Source: Prolixibacteraceae bacterium (lineage in GTDB: Bacteria > Bacteroidota > Bacteroidia > Bacteroidales > Prolixibacteraceae). Taken from it: a stretch of DNA of 64,000 nt. The position numbers and the translations under genes were made by a program. Positions 32,779 through 41,916 of this stretch are shown here, piece by piece (the stretch's first letter is position 1; each line of letters starts with the position of its first letter). The notes beneath the pieces are model-generated. The model saw only the letters and a list, made by a program, of their open reading frames with translations. It had not been told where the DNA came from and did no database searches. The stretch lies in assembly GCA_019459485.1 (NCBI GenBank), contig JAIBEZ010000095.1, positions 1 to 64,000 on the forward strand, in the 5' to 3' direction.

Positions 32779-33648
32779 ATGACAAACAGAAGAGATTTTC
32801 TTAAAACCAGTTCCTTATTGGTGGCCGGAACGATGGTAGGAACCAGCATGCTTCAGGCTTCCGTACTTCAGGCAAAAGGAAAGAAAAACATTGGATTACA
32901 GCTCTATTCGTTGCGCGACGCCATGAAAGCTGATGCGTTGGGAACCATGAAACTGGTTTCAGCTATTGGATTTACTACACTGGAAACCGCAAATTACGCT
33001 GATGGAAAAATCTACGGAATGACTCCTTCAGAATTTAAAAAAGCTGTTAAAGATCTTGGTATGAAAATGACCAGCGCCCATTTGGGAGGCCCGAATTATA
33101 CCAAAGAAACTCATACAGCAGCGATGGACTGGTGGAAAAAAGCCCTGGAAGATCACGTCGAAGCTGGTTGTAAGTTCATTGTAAAACCGAGTATGCCAAT
33201 CCCAAAAACACTGGATGAATTGAAAATGTGGTGTGATTTCTATAATTCGATCGGTGAAATTACGTCCAAAGCGAAAGTTCATTTTGGGTTTCACAATCAC
33301 GCACGCGAATTCGAAAAAATTGAAGGTGAAATCATGTACGATTACATGATCAAAAATACTGATCCGAAAAAAGTATTCTTCGAAATGGATGTGTATTGGG
33401 TGATGCGCGGTGGTTTTAATGCAGTTGATTACATGGAAAAATATCCAGACCGTTTCCCTGTATTGCACATTAAAGATGAAAAAGAAATCGGCGAAAGCGG
33501 CCAGTTGGATTTCAAACCGATTTATGAAACAGCTTATAAAAACGGAATGAAAGACTCTTTTGTGGAAGTTGAAAGATATAATTTCGAACCAATTGACAGC
33601 GTCAGAAAAAGTTATGATTTTTTAAAAGCTGCTCCGTACGTGAAATAA
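32779..33648 (+). CDS. Tat-exported sugar isomerase/epimerase-like TIM-barrel protein
   Basis: A 289-residue protein beginning MTNRRDFLKTSSLLVAG, a clear twin-arginine signal, so exported folded to the periplasm. The body is an AP-endonuclease-2/xylose-isomerase-like TIM barrel: IGLQLYSLRDAMK, SAHLGG, the metal-binding FGFHNHAREF and FFEMDVYWVMRGG, and the C-terminal SFVEVERY. Exported members of this family in Bacteroidetes act on oxidised (3-keto) glycosides as lyases or isomerases; metal ligands Glu, Asp and His appear present. It is followed by a bidirectional terminator. A paralogue lies at 44772-45728. Confidence 0.9.
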   Translation: MTNRRDFLKTSSLLVAGTMVGTSMLQASVLQAKGKKNIGLQLYSLRDAMKADALGTMKLVSAIGFTTLETANYADGKIYGMTPSEFKKAVKDLGMKMTSAHLGGPNYTKETHTAAMDWWKKALEDHVEAGCKFIVKPSMPIPKTLDELKMWCDFYNSIGEITSKAKVHFGFHNHAREFEKIEGEIMYDYMIKNTDPKKVFFEMDVYWVMRGGFNAVDYMEKYPDRFPVLHIKDEKEIGESGQLDFKPIYETAYKNGMKDSFVEVERYNFEPIDSVRKSYDFLKAAPYVK

Positions 33649-33671
33649 AATCAGGAAAAGTAAAAAGAAGT

Positions 33672-33714
33672 AAAAAGCTGGCAATCGGGATTTTAATCCA
33701 ATTGCCGGCTTTTT
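33672..33714. terminator. Bidirectional terminator between convergent genes
   Basis: A stem of about 14 bp (aaaaagctggcaat / attgccggcttttta), with A-run and T-run on opposite sides and a 15-base inner region, lies between the isomerase stop and the MATE stop. It can serve both strands. Confidence 0.8.
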
Positions 33715-33729
33715 AAATTAGCCTCGATT

Positions 33730-35070
33730 CTACCTTCCAAATTTATGTATTTGATGTTTTAACCTGGAGCCAAACAGGACGGCTGCAGTTGAAAGACCAA
33801 ATACAAATCCGATCCAGACTCCGGAATACCCAAAATTAAATACAAAAGCAAGCAAATAGCTAATGGGCAAACTGACAACAATGTATGAGAAAAAGGCCAT
33901 GAACATAGGTATACTGACATCAGCCATTCCGCGCAATGCACCCAATAAAACAACCTGTACGCCATCGAATATCTGAAAAAAAGCACCAACAATCAACAAT
34001 CCGGCTGCAAACCTGATTACTTCAGGATCGCTTGTAAACAAGAGAGGAAGCTGATTGCGCAATACAATAAAGAGAATTCCCATCAGCGACATAAATGCGA
34101 TTACAATATGCAGCGATGCAAAAATGGCATGTTTCAATTCATTCCGGTCGCGATCGCCAAAGGCATGGCTCACCCTAATGGTTGTTCCTGAAGCCAACCC
34201 AAACGAAATCATGTACGTCATTCCAGCCATACCAATTGCAACCTGATGCCCGGCCAACGCTTCCTTCGAAATCCATCCAAGCATAATTGCACCGATACCG
34301 AAGGCCAGAAATTCGATGATCATTTGCATTCCTATGGACAATCCAATCGACAGCATTTGCTTAATTTTTTGAATTTCAAATCGGGCCACTATTGCCGACT
34401 CAAAATAAACCCTGAAAGAAGGCCTTTTCAGAATAATGAGAAGAAAAATGACAGGCATAATTATTCGTGCAATCAAAGTGGCATAACCGGCGCCATTCAG
34501 TCCGAGGGCCGGAAACCCCAACTTCCCGAATATCAGGACATAATTCAGGCCTATATTTATAATATTGGCAATAATTGTGATGATCATGGCTATTTTTGTG
34601 TTGCCAACCCCTTCAAAAAACTGCTTGATGGAAAAGAAAAGCAGCATGGGCAAAAGTGAGGCTACCTGAATCAGGATATACTTAATTGCCGCATTCAAAA
34701 CATCTTCGCTTTGCCCCATTCGCCCCATAAAGAAGACGACCGATGACATAAGTAAACAAAGCAAAATTGCAGCAATAAAATGAACCAGAATGCCATTTTT
34801 GAGCCAACCTCCTACTCCAGCTGGATTTTGAGCGTTGAATGATTGCCCCACCAAAGGCGTAATTCCCAAAGTGATGCCCAAACCAAACAACATTCCAATA
34901 TGAAATACATTGATTGCAAACGAAGCAGCAGCAAGTTCGGTGGTACCAACATGACCAACCATCATATTGTCGGCCAGATTAACAGTAACCTGACCGATCT
35001 GCGCTAAAATAACGGGAACGGCAAGTGTTAAATTTTTTCGGTAAACAGGCAAATAATCAGAAATGGTCAC
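33730..35070 (-). CDS. MATE-family multidrug/Na+ antiporter
   Basis: A 446-residue inner-membrane exporter with 12 hydrophobic helices in two similar halves. The N-terminal half carries VPVILAQIGQVTVNLADNMMVG and GLGITLGITPLVGQSFN; the second half carries GASGTTIRVSHAFG-like sequence (FGLASGTTIRVSHAFGDRD). MATE proteins extrude drugs or metabolites using Na+ or H+ gradients. The length is normal. It lies 37 bp after the DUF5916 gene on the same strand, so they may share a transcript. The substrate is unknown. Confidence 0.93.
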   Translation of the reverse strand: MTISDYLPVYRKNLTLAVPVILAQIGQVTVNLADNMMVGHVGTTELAAASFAINVFHIGMLFGLGITLGITPLVGQSFNAQNPAGVGGWLKNGILVHFIAAILLCLLMSSVVFFMGRMGQSEDVLNAAIKYILIQVASLLPMLLFFSIKQFFEGVGNTKIAMIITIIANIINIGLNYVLIFGKLGFPALGLNGAGYATLIARIIMPVIFLLIILKRPSFRVYFESAIVARFEIQKIKQMLSIGLSIGMQMIIEFLAFGIGAIMLGWISKEALAGHQVAIGMAGMTYMISFGLASGTTIRVSHAFGDRDRNELKHAIFASLHIVIAFMSLMGILFIVLRNQLPLLFTSDPEVIRFAAGLLIVGAFFQIFDGVQVVLLGALRGMADVSIPMFMAFFSYIVVSLPISYLLAFVFNFGYSGVWIGFVFGLSTAAVLFGSRLKHQIHKFGR

Positions 35071-35107
35071 AACTGTAGATTCAAAATTTCAGGCAAAAGA
35101 AAGCAAT

Positions 35108-37708
35108 TTATAACGAAAACCAATAACTGAATTTCACCATAAACACATTTTGCGACTGAACCTTCCAAATGTTTCCGAAACTTTTCAATATTGACTGATT
35201 GAACTGATCGGAGTATTCTGAACGGGTATTGGTCCAAACCAGATACAAAGTTGAACCGGGCCGAAACTCCCATCTTCCCACCATATTTGATCTGAATTCG
35301 TGGTAGTTAAAATCAGGATTATTTATCTTATACAAAGGTTCGCCGTTTTTCCTCAATTCGTATTTATTATCAGCTAAAAGATGGCTCTGCAAATTGTTAT
35401 AACGTAAATCCAGCGATTTATTACCCGCATCGGCCACTTCCCTAAAATTCTCAAATTTACCCGTCGAGGCATAAGGATTTCCGTAGTATTGGAGCGAAAT
35501 TTCAGGCGAAATAAAATATTCGAACCGGAGCGTGGACGAAATTGTATTGCGGTCGATAGTACCCACAATGTATTTTGTAGTTCTGATGTATTCGTGATGA
35601 TCAACAGTATGATCAAAAATAGTTCTGGAAGTAATACTGAAACGATCGCTCAATTGCCAACGAACCAATGCAGTAAAATAGGTGGTTTTTGAAATATCAT
35701 CAGAAAAGAATTTTAAACGGGGGCCAAAACCTACAAACAAGTCTTTCACCTGATTGGATTGAATAAACAACTCATAATCCTGCAAACAATTATCTTTAAA
35801 CAATTTAGGTCCTCCGCGAAGCTCACGTGTATCAAAATAATTGAGATTCGCTTTCAGGTTAAGGTGCACGCTCCATAAGTTTTTAAATTGCGTGTAACCA
35901 TGTAATTTAAATCGGTCGAGTGTTGTTTCACCACCATAACTCCAGTTGCGCTCCTGCTCTGCTTCAACAAAATAGCTCCTGATAATTCCTTTCGGCTGAC
36001 TGACTTTGTAGGTAACATTTACCATTTGTTTGATTACATCAGCCTGGTATAAATATCCCACATCGTTTAAATCGACACCGGGCGAACGCCAGTTTAAAGT
36101 ACCTATTATCCTGAGTTTTCCACTTCGTTTTCCGCCCTGAAGCGAGCCACCCCAACCAGACAAGCTTGTTCTTTCCGAATCATATTCCAAATGATCGGCA
36201 TCTGTCCGCTGAAAATAATGTGCAGTGGAGCGCTGTAATCGTTGTATTGCAGTTGTGTCGCCATTTATATTGCTGAAAAAACCTTTGAAATCGACAAAAT
36301 ATTTCCGCTTTTTCCAGTTGTGTTGGAAGTCAACTCCGCCGGACAGAGCTGAATTTGATAAAAACTGAAGGTGATCTTCATTAATTGTGCGCAAGGTTGA
36401 TGTAACCATTCCGCCCAAGACGGTATTGCCTTTGTCAAAATCCTGCTTCACCCGTCCAACCATAAAACTGGTAAACGGTTCAACGGCTACTTTCGATTTT
36501 GATCCGGGACTGTAAATCGTTGCATTTTCTTTGGCGGTCAAACTCTGTACAACTCCCACAGAAAGTCCGTCTTTTGTTTTTCCGGTCAATTTTAAGGCGC
36601 TGATTATAGGAATATTGTCAGAAATATTTAGCGTCTGATTTTCTTCCAGATCAGGAAAATAACTTGGATCATGCCCAATTCTCCGGCTGTAAAAAAGCAT
36701 GTCATCATCTATCGAGAAATCAAGAATGGTATTTCCTTCCAGAAAGAATGGTCGTTTTTCCTCGTTAAAAACTTCGTAGGATGTCAAATTCAAAACTGCC
36801 GGATCGGCTTCTACCTGCCCAAAATCAGGATTGATGGCATAATCAAGTGTAAATCCGGAATTCAGTCCAATTTTCCCATTTAGACCAGCTCCATAGTTCA
36901 TTTTATTTTCAAGATCTGTATTTGGGCTGTACCTTGAATTCAAATATGGTAAAAACTCATAATTGACCTTTGGCTTGATTCCTTCAATTCCTCTCAGTTC
37001 ACCGAACAAATAAACCATGGCCGGAGCGTCAATCGGAATCAGTTTCCACTGGCTTTCTTCATTTAAACGATCAATCCAACGCCAAACATGAATTCCCCAA
37101 ACCTGTTCATCGCCGGGCGAAAAACGAAGCTGACTGAAAGGTATCTGAATTTCAGAAGTCCAGACAGAATCGTAAACCTGGGCTTTTCCGTCCCAAACTG
37201 CATCCCAGTTAAAATCAAAATTATACGAACCCAAATGCACCAGATCCACTTTTTGACCTGCCGCCGAAACATTAAATTCGTATGCAGTTTGCTTATCATT
37301 GTACGAATCAATGGCAATGCCTGCAATATCACCGGCCATCTCATCCCTTCTGCTTAAAATGGGTCTGATATTTCCGGGGCCTTTATCAAAACATTTGAAC
37401 CCAACGTACAAATTGTTATTGTCGTACAAAATTTTTATTTGCGTTTCCTGTGAAGGTTTCATTCCCTGATTGGGTATTTGCTGGGTAAACCCGCCCGACC
37501 AAACGCCGTATTCCCAGCATGATTCATTTAATTTTCCGTCAATTTTCGGGCGATTTTCAATTCGGGTAGCATAATAAACACGCTTAACGCCTGCCAGCCG
37601 ATTGACAGCAGTGTCAGTTGAAAGATTATATTTGTCGGTGACCTGTGCAAAAAGATTGATTGCACTAAACATCAAAAACAAACAGCAAATAGTTAGGCGG
37701 AATAGCAT
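35108..37708 (-). CDS. DUF5916 outer-membrane-type protein with CBM9-like N-terminus
   Basis: An 866-residue exported protein with a Sec signal peptide (FLMFSAINLFAQ). Residues about 45-245 resemble a family 9 carbohydrate-binding module (RPKIDGKLNESCWEYGVWSG, LYVGFKCFDK, WTSEIQIPFSQLRF). The remainder is DUF5916: PFFLEGNTILDFS, FYSRRIG, then many amphipathic strands ending with an aromatic C-terminus (VKFSYWFSL), as in outer-membrane beta-barrels. DUF5916 proteins are common in Bacteroidetes and are thought to reside in the outer membrane, with a glycan- or peptide-related role not established. Monocistronic or leading the MATE gene; divergent from the carboxylase operon. Confidence 0.9.
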   Translation of the reverse strand: MLFRLTICCLFLMFSAINLFAQVTDKYNLSTDTAVNRLAGVKRVYYATRIENRPKIDGKLNESCWEYGVWSGGFTQQIPNQGMKPSQETQIKILYDNNNLYVGFKCFDKGPGNIRPILSRRDEMAGDIAGIAIDSYNDKQTAYEFNVSAAGQKVDLVHLGSYNFDFNWDAVWDGKAQVYDSVWTSEIQIPFSQLRFSPGDEQVWGIHVWRWIDRLNEESQWKLIPIDAPAMVYLFGELRGIEGIKPKVNYEFLPYLNSRYSPNTDLENKMNYGAGLNGKIGLNSGFTLDYAINPDFGQVEADPAVLNLTSYEVFNEEKRPFFLEGNTILDFSIDDDMLFYSRRIGHDPSYFPDLEENQTLNISDNIPIISALKLTGKTKDGLSVGVVQSLTAKENATIYSPGSKSKVAVEPFTSFMVGRVKQDFDKGNTVLGGMVTSTLRTINEDHLQFLSNSALSGGVDFQHNWKKRKYFVDFKGFFSNINGDTTAIQRLQRSTAHYFQRTDADHLEYDSERTSLSGWGGSLQGGKRSGKLRIIGTLNWRSPGVDLNDVGYLYQADVIKQMVNVTYKVSQPKGIIRSYFVEAEQERNWSYGGETTLDRFKLHGYTQFKNLWSVHLNLKANLNYFDTRELRGGPKLFKDNCLQDYELFIQSNQVKDLFVGFGPRLKFFSDDISKTTYFTALVRWQLSDRFSITSRTIFDHTVDHHEYIRTTKYIVGTIDRNTISSTLRFEYFISPEISLQYYGNPYASTGKFENFREVADAGNKSLDLRYNNLQSHLLADNKYELRKNGEPLYKINNPDFNYHEFRSNMVGRWEFRPGSTLYLVWTNTRSEYSDQFNQSILKSFGNIWKVQSQNVFMVKFSYWFSL

Positions 37709-37824
37709 AAGTAATTATTTTCGAGGAGCAAATATATATAAATCATTTCAACTTGATATGTTAACCGATATTTTTTTATTAAAATAGAACTCAATTTGGC
37801 AAACATTAAACATTTCGCCTGTTT

Positions 37825-37856
37825 TTTGGTTTTTACTCCGTGTCAATTAAATTTTG
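37825..37856 (+). promoter_or_regulatory. Probable promoter of the acyl-CoA carboxylase operon
   Basis: TTTG at 37825-37828, 19 bases, then TAAATTTTG at 37848-37856 (the TAnnTTTG box with one extra T). Predicted start near 37863, 27 bases before the ATG at 37890. Confidence 0.5.
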
Positions 37857-37889
37857 AATAAACAATCCCTGTGGATAACAAAATATTAA

Positions 37890-39404
37890 ATGAAGAAAAT
37901 CAATAAAATCCTGATTGCCAACCGTGGCGAAATTGCAGTAAGAATTATGCGTACCTGCCGCGAAATGGGCATTTCAACAGTTGCAGTTTTTTCTGATGCC
38001 GACCGAACTTCCATGCATGTGCGTTATGCAGACGAAGCCTATCACATCGGCCCCTCCCCTTCTTCCGAAAGTTATTTGAATGCAGCCAAAATAATTGATG
38101 TTGCAAAAAAATGTCAGGCAGATGCCATTCATCCCGGCTATGGATTTTTATCGGAGAATGCAGCATTCTCGAGAAAATGTAACGAAAACGGGATCATTTT
38201 TATCGGGCCAAAGCCTGAAGTGATTGAACAGATGGGTGACAAAATAAGCGCACGTCTAACGATGATTGCCGCCGGTGTACCTGTTGTTCCCGGAACCACC
38301 GAAAGTGTTAAAACCGAAAAAGAAGCGATTGATACGATCATGGAGATCGGACTTCCGGTGATGGTAAAAGCATCGGCCGGTGGTGGTGGAAAAGGAATGC
38401 GTTTAATTACTGAAGAAAAAGACATTACCTCACTGGTCAGGTCGGCACGGTCGGAAGCAAAATCTTCCTTTGGAAACGATTCGGTTTATGTAGAAAAATA
38501 CATCACATCGCCCCACCACATCGAATTTCAGATTTTGGGCGATCAGCACGGGAATTTCCTTCATTTGTTCGAACGCGAATGTTCGGTTCAGCGACGACAT
38601 CAAAAAATGATTGAGGAAACCCCTTCGCCACTTATGACTGCCGAATTAAGGGTGAAAATGGGCGAATATGCAGTGGAAGCTGCCAGAGCGGTCAATTACA
38701 CAGGTGCCGGAACCATCGAATTCCTGGTTGACAACGATCTGAATTTCTACTTCCTCGAAATGAATACCCGCCTTCAGGTTGAACACCCTATTACCGAACG
38801 TGTTACCGGAATCGACCTTGTAAAACAGCAAATTTTAATTGCTGAAGGTCACCCGCTCAAATTTAAACAGGAACAATTAAGGCAAACCGGCCACGCCATC
38901 GAATGCCGGATTTATGCTGAAGATACCGACAACAATTTCATGCCAAATCCCGGTAAGATTTACAACATCACACAGCCGCTCGGCCTGGGCGTTCGCACCG
39001 ATGGATATGTTTACGAAGGTTATGAAATTCCAATCTATTACGATTCAATGATCTCGAAACTCATTGTCTGGGCCGAAAACAGGACAGAAGCAATTGAGCG
39101 AATGAAACGTGCCCTTTACGAATACAAAATTACCGGCGTAAAAACCACCATCAAGTTTCTGGAACGAATCATGGATACAACTGATTTCAGGAGCGGAAAT
39201 TACGACACCAACTTTATTGAAAAAAATAAAGAGCAGCTTCTGGCAGCAACAAAATGCAACGAGGATTGTGAAGATATGGTGATTATCGCGACTTACATTG
39301 AATACCTCGATCAGTTGAATATTGCACAGACATCCAAAGAGATGTATCCGGCCAAAAACAGGTGGAAAAAATATACCTATCAAAAGAATTTCGAACGTTT
39401 GTAA
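37890..39404 (+). CDS. accC: Biotin carboxylase subunit of an acyl-CoA carboxylase
   Basis: A 504-residue ATP-grasp biotin carboxylase. It has the N-terminal KILIANRGEIAVRIMRTCRE, the glycine-rich ATP loop KASAGGGGKGMRL, the CIQRRHQK-type segment ECSVQRRHQKMIEETPS and catalytic EMNTRLQVEHPITE. It charges biotin with CO2 using ATP and bicarbonate. It is about 50 residues longer than E. coli AccC at the C-terminus, as in Bacteroidetes propionyl-CoA-type carboxylases. It is followed 12 bp later by the biotin carrier and then by the carboxyltransferase. The subunit set fits propionyl-CoA/acetyl-CoA carboxylation or a biotin-dependent decarboxylase run in reverse; sequence alone does not decide. 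Confidence 0.94.
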   Translation: MKKINKILIANRGEIAVRIMRTCREMGISTVAVFSDADRTSMHVRYADEAYHIGPSPSSESYLNAAKIIDVAKKCQADAIHPGYGFLSENAAFSRKCNENGIIFIGPKPEVIEQMGDKISARLTMIAAGVPVVPGTTESVKTEKEAIDTIMEIGLPVMVKASAGGGGKGMRLITEEKDITSLVRSARSEAKSSFGNDSVYVEKYITSPHHIEFQILGDQHGNFLHLFERECSVQRRHQKMIEETPSPLMTAELRVKMGEYAVEAARAVNYTGAGTIEFLVDNDLNFYFLEMNTRLQVEHPITERVTGIDLVKQQILIAEGHPLKFKQEQLRQTGHAIECRIYAEDTDNNFMPNPGKIYNITQPLGLGVRTDGYVYEGYEIPIYYDSMISKLIVWAENRTEAIERMKRALYEYKITGVKTTIKFLERIMDTTDFRSGNYDTNFIEKNKEQLLAATKCNEDCEDMVIIATYIEYLDQLNIAQTSKEMYPAKNRWKKYTYQKNFERL

Positions 39405-39416
39405 TCCCCCAAAAAT

Positions 39417-39959
39417 ATGTCAATCGAAATAAAATTAGACAAACGAATTGCATCAGTAGAAATATTAAAGCAGTTTGAAAACCTGCTTGAAATTAAAGTG
39501 GATGATAAAATCTATCAGGTTGATTTAATGCACAACGATGAGGGAATCTTCTCCATCCTTGTAAACGGACGTTCGTTCAACATCGAATTGGTTCCTCAAC
39601 CCAAGCCCAAACATTACACGGCTTACACGCTTTACGACTCGTACGATCTGGAAGTGATTGATGCTGAATCGAGGTATTTGCGCAATCGTACCGGTGGCGC
39701 GCAGATGTTGTCTGAAAATACAATCGTTTCACCAATGCCCGGAAAAGTGGTTAAAATTCCGGTTTCTGTTGGCGATGAAGTGAAAAAAGGTGATACGCTA
39801 ATCACGATCTCGGCAATGAAAATGGAAAGCGAATACAAATCGCCGATAGATGGTAAAATTGCCATTATTCATGTTTTGGAAGGAAGCACGGTTGATGCCA
39901 ATCAGGTTTTAATAGAAATCGAAAAAATCATAGAAAATGGATTTGAAAGCCAAATTTGA
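39417..39959 (+). CDS. Biotin carboxyl carrier protein subunit
   Basis: A 180-residue carrier. The C-terminal biotinyl domain (about 105-175) contains the biotin-attachment motif [13 protein letters not shown], with biotinylated Lys135, flanked by [12 protein letters not shown] and [23 protein letters not shown]. The N-terminal 100 residues form an extra beta-rich region, the part that contacts partner subunits in acyl-CoA carboxylases. The length is longer than AccB of E. coli. It sits between the biotin carboxylase and carboxyltransferase genes and overlaps the latter by 23 bp, so all three are made together. Confidence 0.93.
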   Translation: MSIEIKLDKRIASVEILKQFENLLEIKVDDKIYQVDLMHNDEGIFSILVNGRSFNIELVPQPKPKHYTAYTLYDSYDLEVIDAESRYLRNRTGGAQMLSENTIVSPMPGKVVKIPVSVGDEVKKGDTLITISAMKMESEYKSPIDGKIAIIHVLEGSTVDANQVLIEIEKIIENGFESQI

Positions 39960-41472
39960 ACAATTTGAATTGCTGAACCAACAGGCAGAATCGGGCGGCG
40001 GAGCTGAAAGGGTTGACAAGCAACACAAATCAGGAAAAAAAACTGCCCGCGAACGAATCGCATTCCTGCTCGATCCCGGAACTTTTAATGAGATAGACAA
40101 AATGGTCACTCACCGGGGCACCGACTTCGGTATTGATAAATCAAAAATACCGGGCGATGGAGTTGTTTCAGGATATGGAAAAATAAACGGTCGTCTGATG
40201 TATGTTTTTGCCCAGGATTTTACCGTATTCGGAGGAACTTTAAGTCGTGCCAATGCTGATAAAATTATTAAACTTCAGGAACTGGCAATTAAGATGGGAG
40301 CACCCCTGATTGGGTTGAACGATTCAGGAGGAGCCCGTATTCAGGAAGGTGTTGAAAGCCTCGCAGGTTATGCCGATATTTTTTACAACAATGTCATTTC
40401 TTCGGGTGTCATTCCGCAAATCAGTGCTATTATGGGCGCCTGTGCCGGGGGTGCTGTTTATTCACCGGCTTTGACCGATTTTATATTCATGGTTGAGAAG
40501 ACAAGTCACATGTTTGTTACCGGTCCTGAAGTGATTAAAACAGTGACGCATGAGGATGTCACCAAAGAAGAATTGGGAGGCGCTATCACCCATGCTTCGA
40601 AAAGCGGGGTGGCTCATTTTACCGGCAGCGACGAAGAACAAACACTGATGATGGTCAGGGAGTTGATGAGCTTTATTCCATCGAACAACATGGACGAACC
40701 ACCACTTAAAATTTGTACTGATCCGGAAAGCAGGGCCGATGTTTCGTTGAACCAGGTAGTTCCGGTTGATCCAAATAAACCATACGACATCAAAGACATT
40801 ATTTTCAAGATCATTGATGATGAACATTTTCTGGAAGTTCAGCCACATTATGCCGCCAACATGGTAATTGGTTTTGCCCGAATGGGTGGAAAACCGATCG
40901 GGATTGTCGCCAATCAACCAGCTCATCTGGCGGGGGTACTCGACATCAATTCATCGGTAAAAGCTGCCAGATTTGTTCGTTTTTGTGATGCTTTTAATAT
41001 CCCATTGGTCACGCTGGTCGATGTACCGGGATTTTTACCGGGTACCGGACAGGAATTCGGAGGAATCATCAAGCATGGCGCCAAACTGTTGTACGCCTTT
41101 GCCGAAGCAACAGTGGCAAAAATTACGCTGATAACCCGAAAAGCTTATGGAGGCGCTTATGATGTTATGTCGAGCAAGCACATTGGCGGAGATGTAAATT
41201 TTGCCTATCCTACTGCTGAAATTGCAGTGATGGGACCTGAAGGCGCCATCAATATCCTTTACCGTGGAAAACTCAGCGAGGAAGAAAGAGTTGCAGCAGT
41301 TGAAGACTACCGCATAAAGTTTGCAAATCCATACAGGGCTGCAGCACTCGGGTACATTGATGAAATTATTATGCCTCAGGATACGCGCTATAAAATAATA
41401 CAGGCCCTTAACATGACACAAAATAAGCGAAAATCGAATTTGCCGCGCAAACACGGAAATATTCCGTTGTAA
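39937..41472 (+). CDS. Acyl-CoA carboxylase carboxyltransferase subunit (propionyl-CoA carboxylase beta-like)
   Basis: A 511-residue carboxyltransferase with both crotonase-like halves in one chain, as in PccB/MmdA. Visible are [17 protein letters not shown], the acyl-CoA/biotin pocket [34 protein letters not shown], and in the second half [26 protein letters not shown] and [12 protein letters not shown]. It transfers CO2 from carboxybiotin to an acyl-CoA. The ATG at 39937 overlaps the carrier gene by 23 bp; no later start keeps the conserved N-terminus. Depending on partners this could be propionyl-CoA carboxylase, or methylmalonyl-CoA decarboxylase if a membrane beta subunit exists elsewhere; none is seen here. 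Confidence 0.94.
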   Translation: MDLKAKFEQFELLNQQAESGGGAERVDKQHKSGKKTARERIAFLLDPGTFNEIDKMVTHRGTDFGIDKSKIPGDGVVSGYGKINGRLMYVFAQDFTVFGGTLSRANADKIIKLQELAIKMGAPLIGLNDSGGARIQEGVESLAGYADIFYNNVISSGVIPQISAIMGACAGGAVYSPALTDFIFMVEKTSHMFVTGPEVIKTVTHEDVTKEELGGAITHASKSGVAHFTGSDEEQTLMMVRELMSFIPSNNMDEPPLKICTDPESRADVSLNQVVPVDPNKPYDIKDIIFKIIDDEHFLEVQPHYAANMVIGFARMGGKPIGIVANQPAHLAGVLDINSSVKAARFVRFCDAFNIPLVTLVDVPGFLPGTGQEFGGIIKHGAKLLYAFAEATVAKITLITRKAYGGAYDVMSSKHIGGDVNFAYPTAEIAVMGPEGAINILYRGKLSEEERVAAVEDYRIKFANPYRAAALGYIDEIIMPQDTRYKIIQALNMTQNKRKSNLPRKHGNIPL

Positions 41473-41543
41473 CAAAATGAGTGGAACAAACTGTCTCCTG
41501 AATTCGTAGAAGATTTCGAATAAACGAAGATGGGAGGTGAGCA

Positions 41544-41780
41544 ATGCAAAGGGAATATATTAAAAATTATCTGCTAATTTCAGGAATTACCCTGATAGTG
41601 ATCGGAATTCTCTTTATTGCAATTCTTTCGAGCCCAGCGCGATACGTAGGAATTATTTTCCTGATTTTTGCAGTTATTTTAATTGCAAGTTTTAATTATT
41701 TAAAGCTCCGTAACTCTGAAGACGGGAGGCTAAGAAGCCGGATCCGTGATCAAATTCTTAAACATCAATTTCGTAAATAA
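41544..41780 (+). CDS. Small two-helix membrane protein of unknown function
   Basis: A 78-residue protein with two hydrophobic helices (YLLISGITLIVIGILFIAIL; YVGIIFLIFAVILIASF) and a basic C-terminal tail (GRLRSRIRDQILKHQFRK). No known family recognised. It is 71 bp after the carboxyltransferase gene on the same strand and ends at a terminator (41788-41811), so it may be the last gene of the carboxylase operon. If the carboxylase were a Na+-pump a membrane subunit would be much larger, so this protein is not a candidate beta subunit. Confidence 0.7.
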   Translation: MQREYIKNYLLISGITLIVIGILFIAILSSPARYVGIIFLIFAVILIASFNYLKLRNSEDGRLRSRIRDQILKHQFRK

Positions 41781-41787
41781 TTTTAAG

Positions 41788-41811
41788 AAGCCAGTGAAAG
41801 CTGGCTTTTTT
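41788..41811 (+). terminator. Rho-independent terminator
   Basis: Stem aagccag / ctggctt with a 6-base loop, followed by a T-run (tttttttgtttttata), just after the small membrane protein stop at 41780. Confidence 0.85.
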
Positions 41812-41827
41812 GTTTTTATATACCATG

Positions 41828-41873
41828 AGCTTTCCCAAAGTTTTTTTCAGTTTAATAAAACTTTGGGAAAGCT
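41828..41873. repeat. Perfect 17-bp inverted repeat before the ATP-cone/Mrr gene
   Basis: agctttcccaaagtttt (41828-41844) pairs perfectly with aaaactttgggaaagct (41857-41873) around a 12-base loop. It lies 44 bp upstream of the nuclease-fusion start and after an independent terminator, so it may be an operator or a second, A/T-rich terminator; there is no T-run directly after the right arm. Confidence 0.75.
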
Positions 41874-41916
41874 TTAATACATTTGCCACCAAATCAGTAG
41901 AAAAAAAATACCAGCA

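Noticed and set aside
41544-41780. Membrane (beta) subunit of a sodium-pumping decarboxylase
   Set aside because: The 78-residue product is far too small and lacks the motifs of oxaloacetate/methylmalonyl decarboxylase beta subunits.
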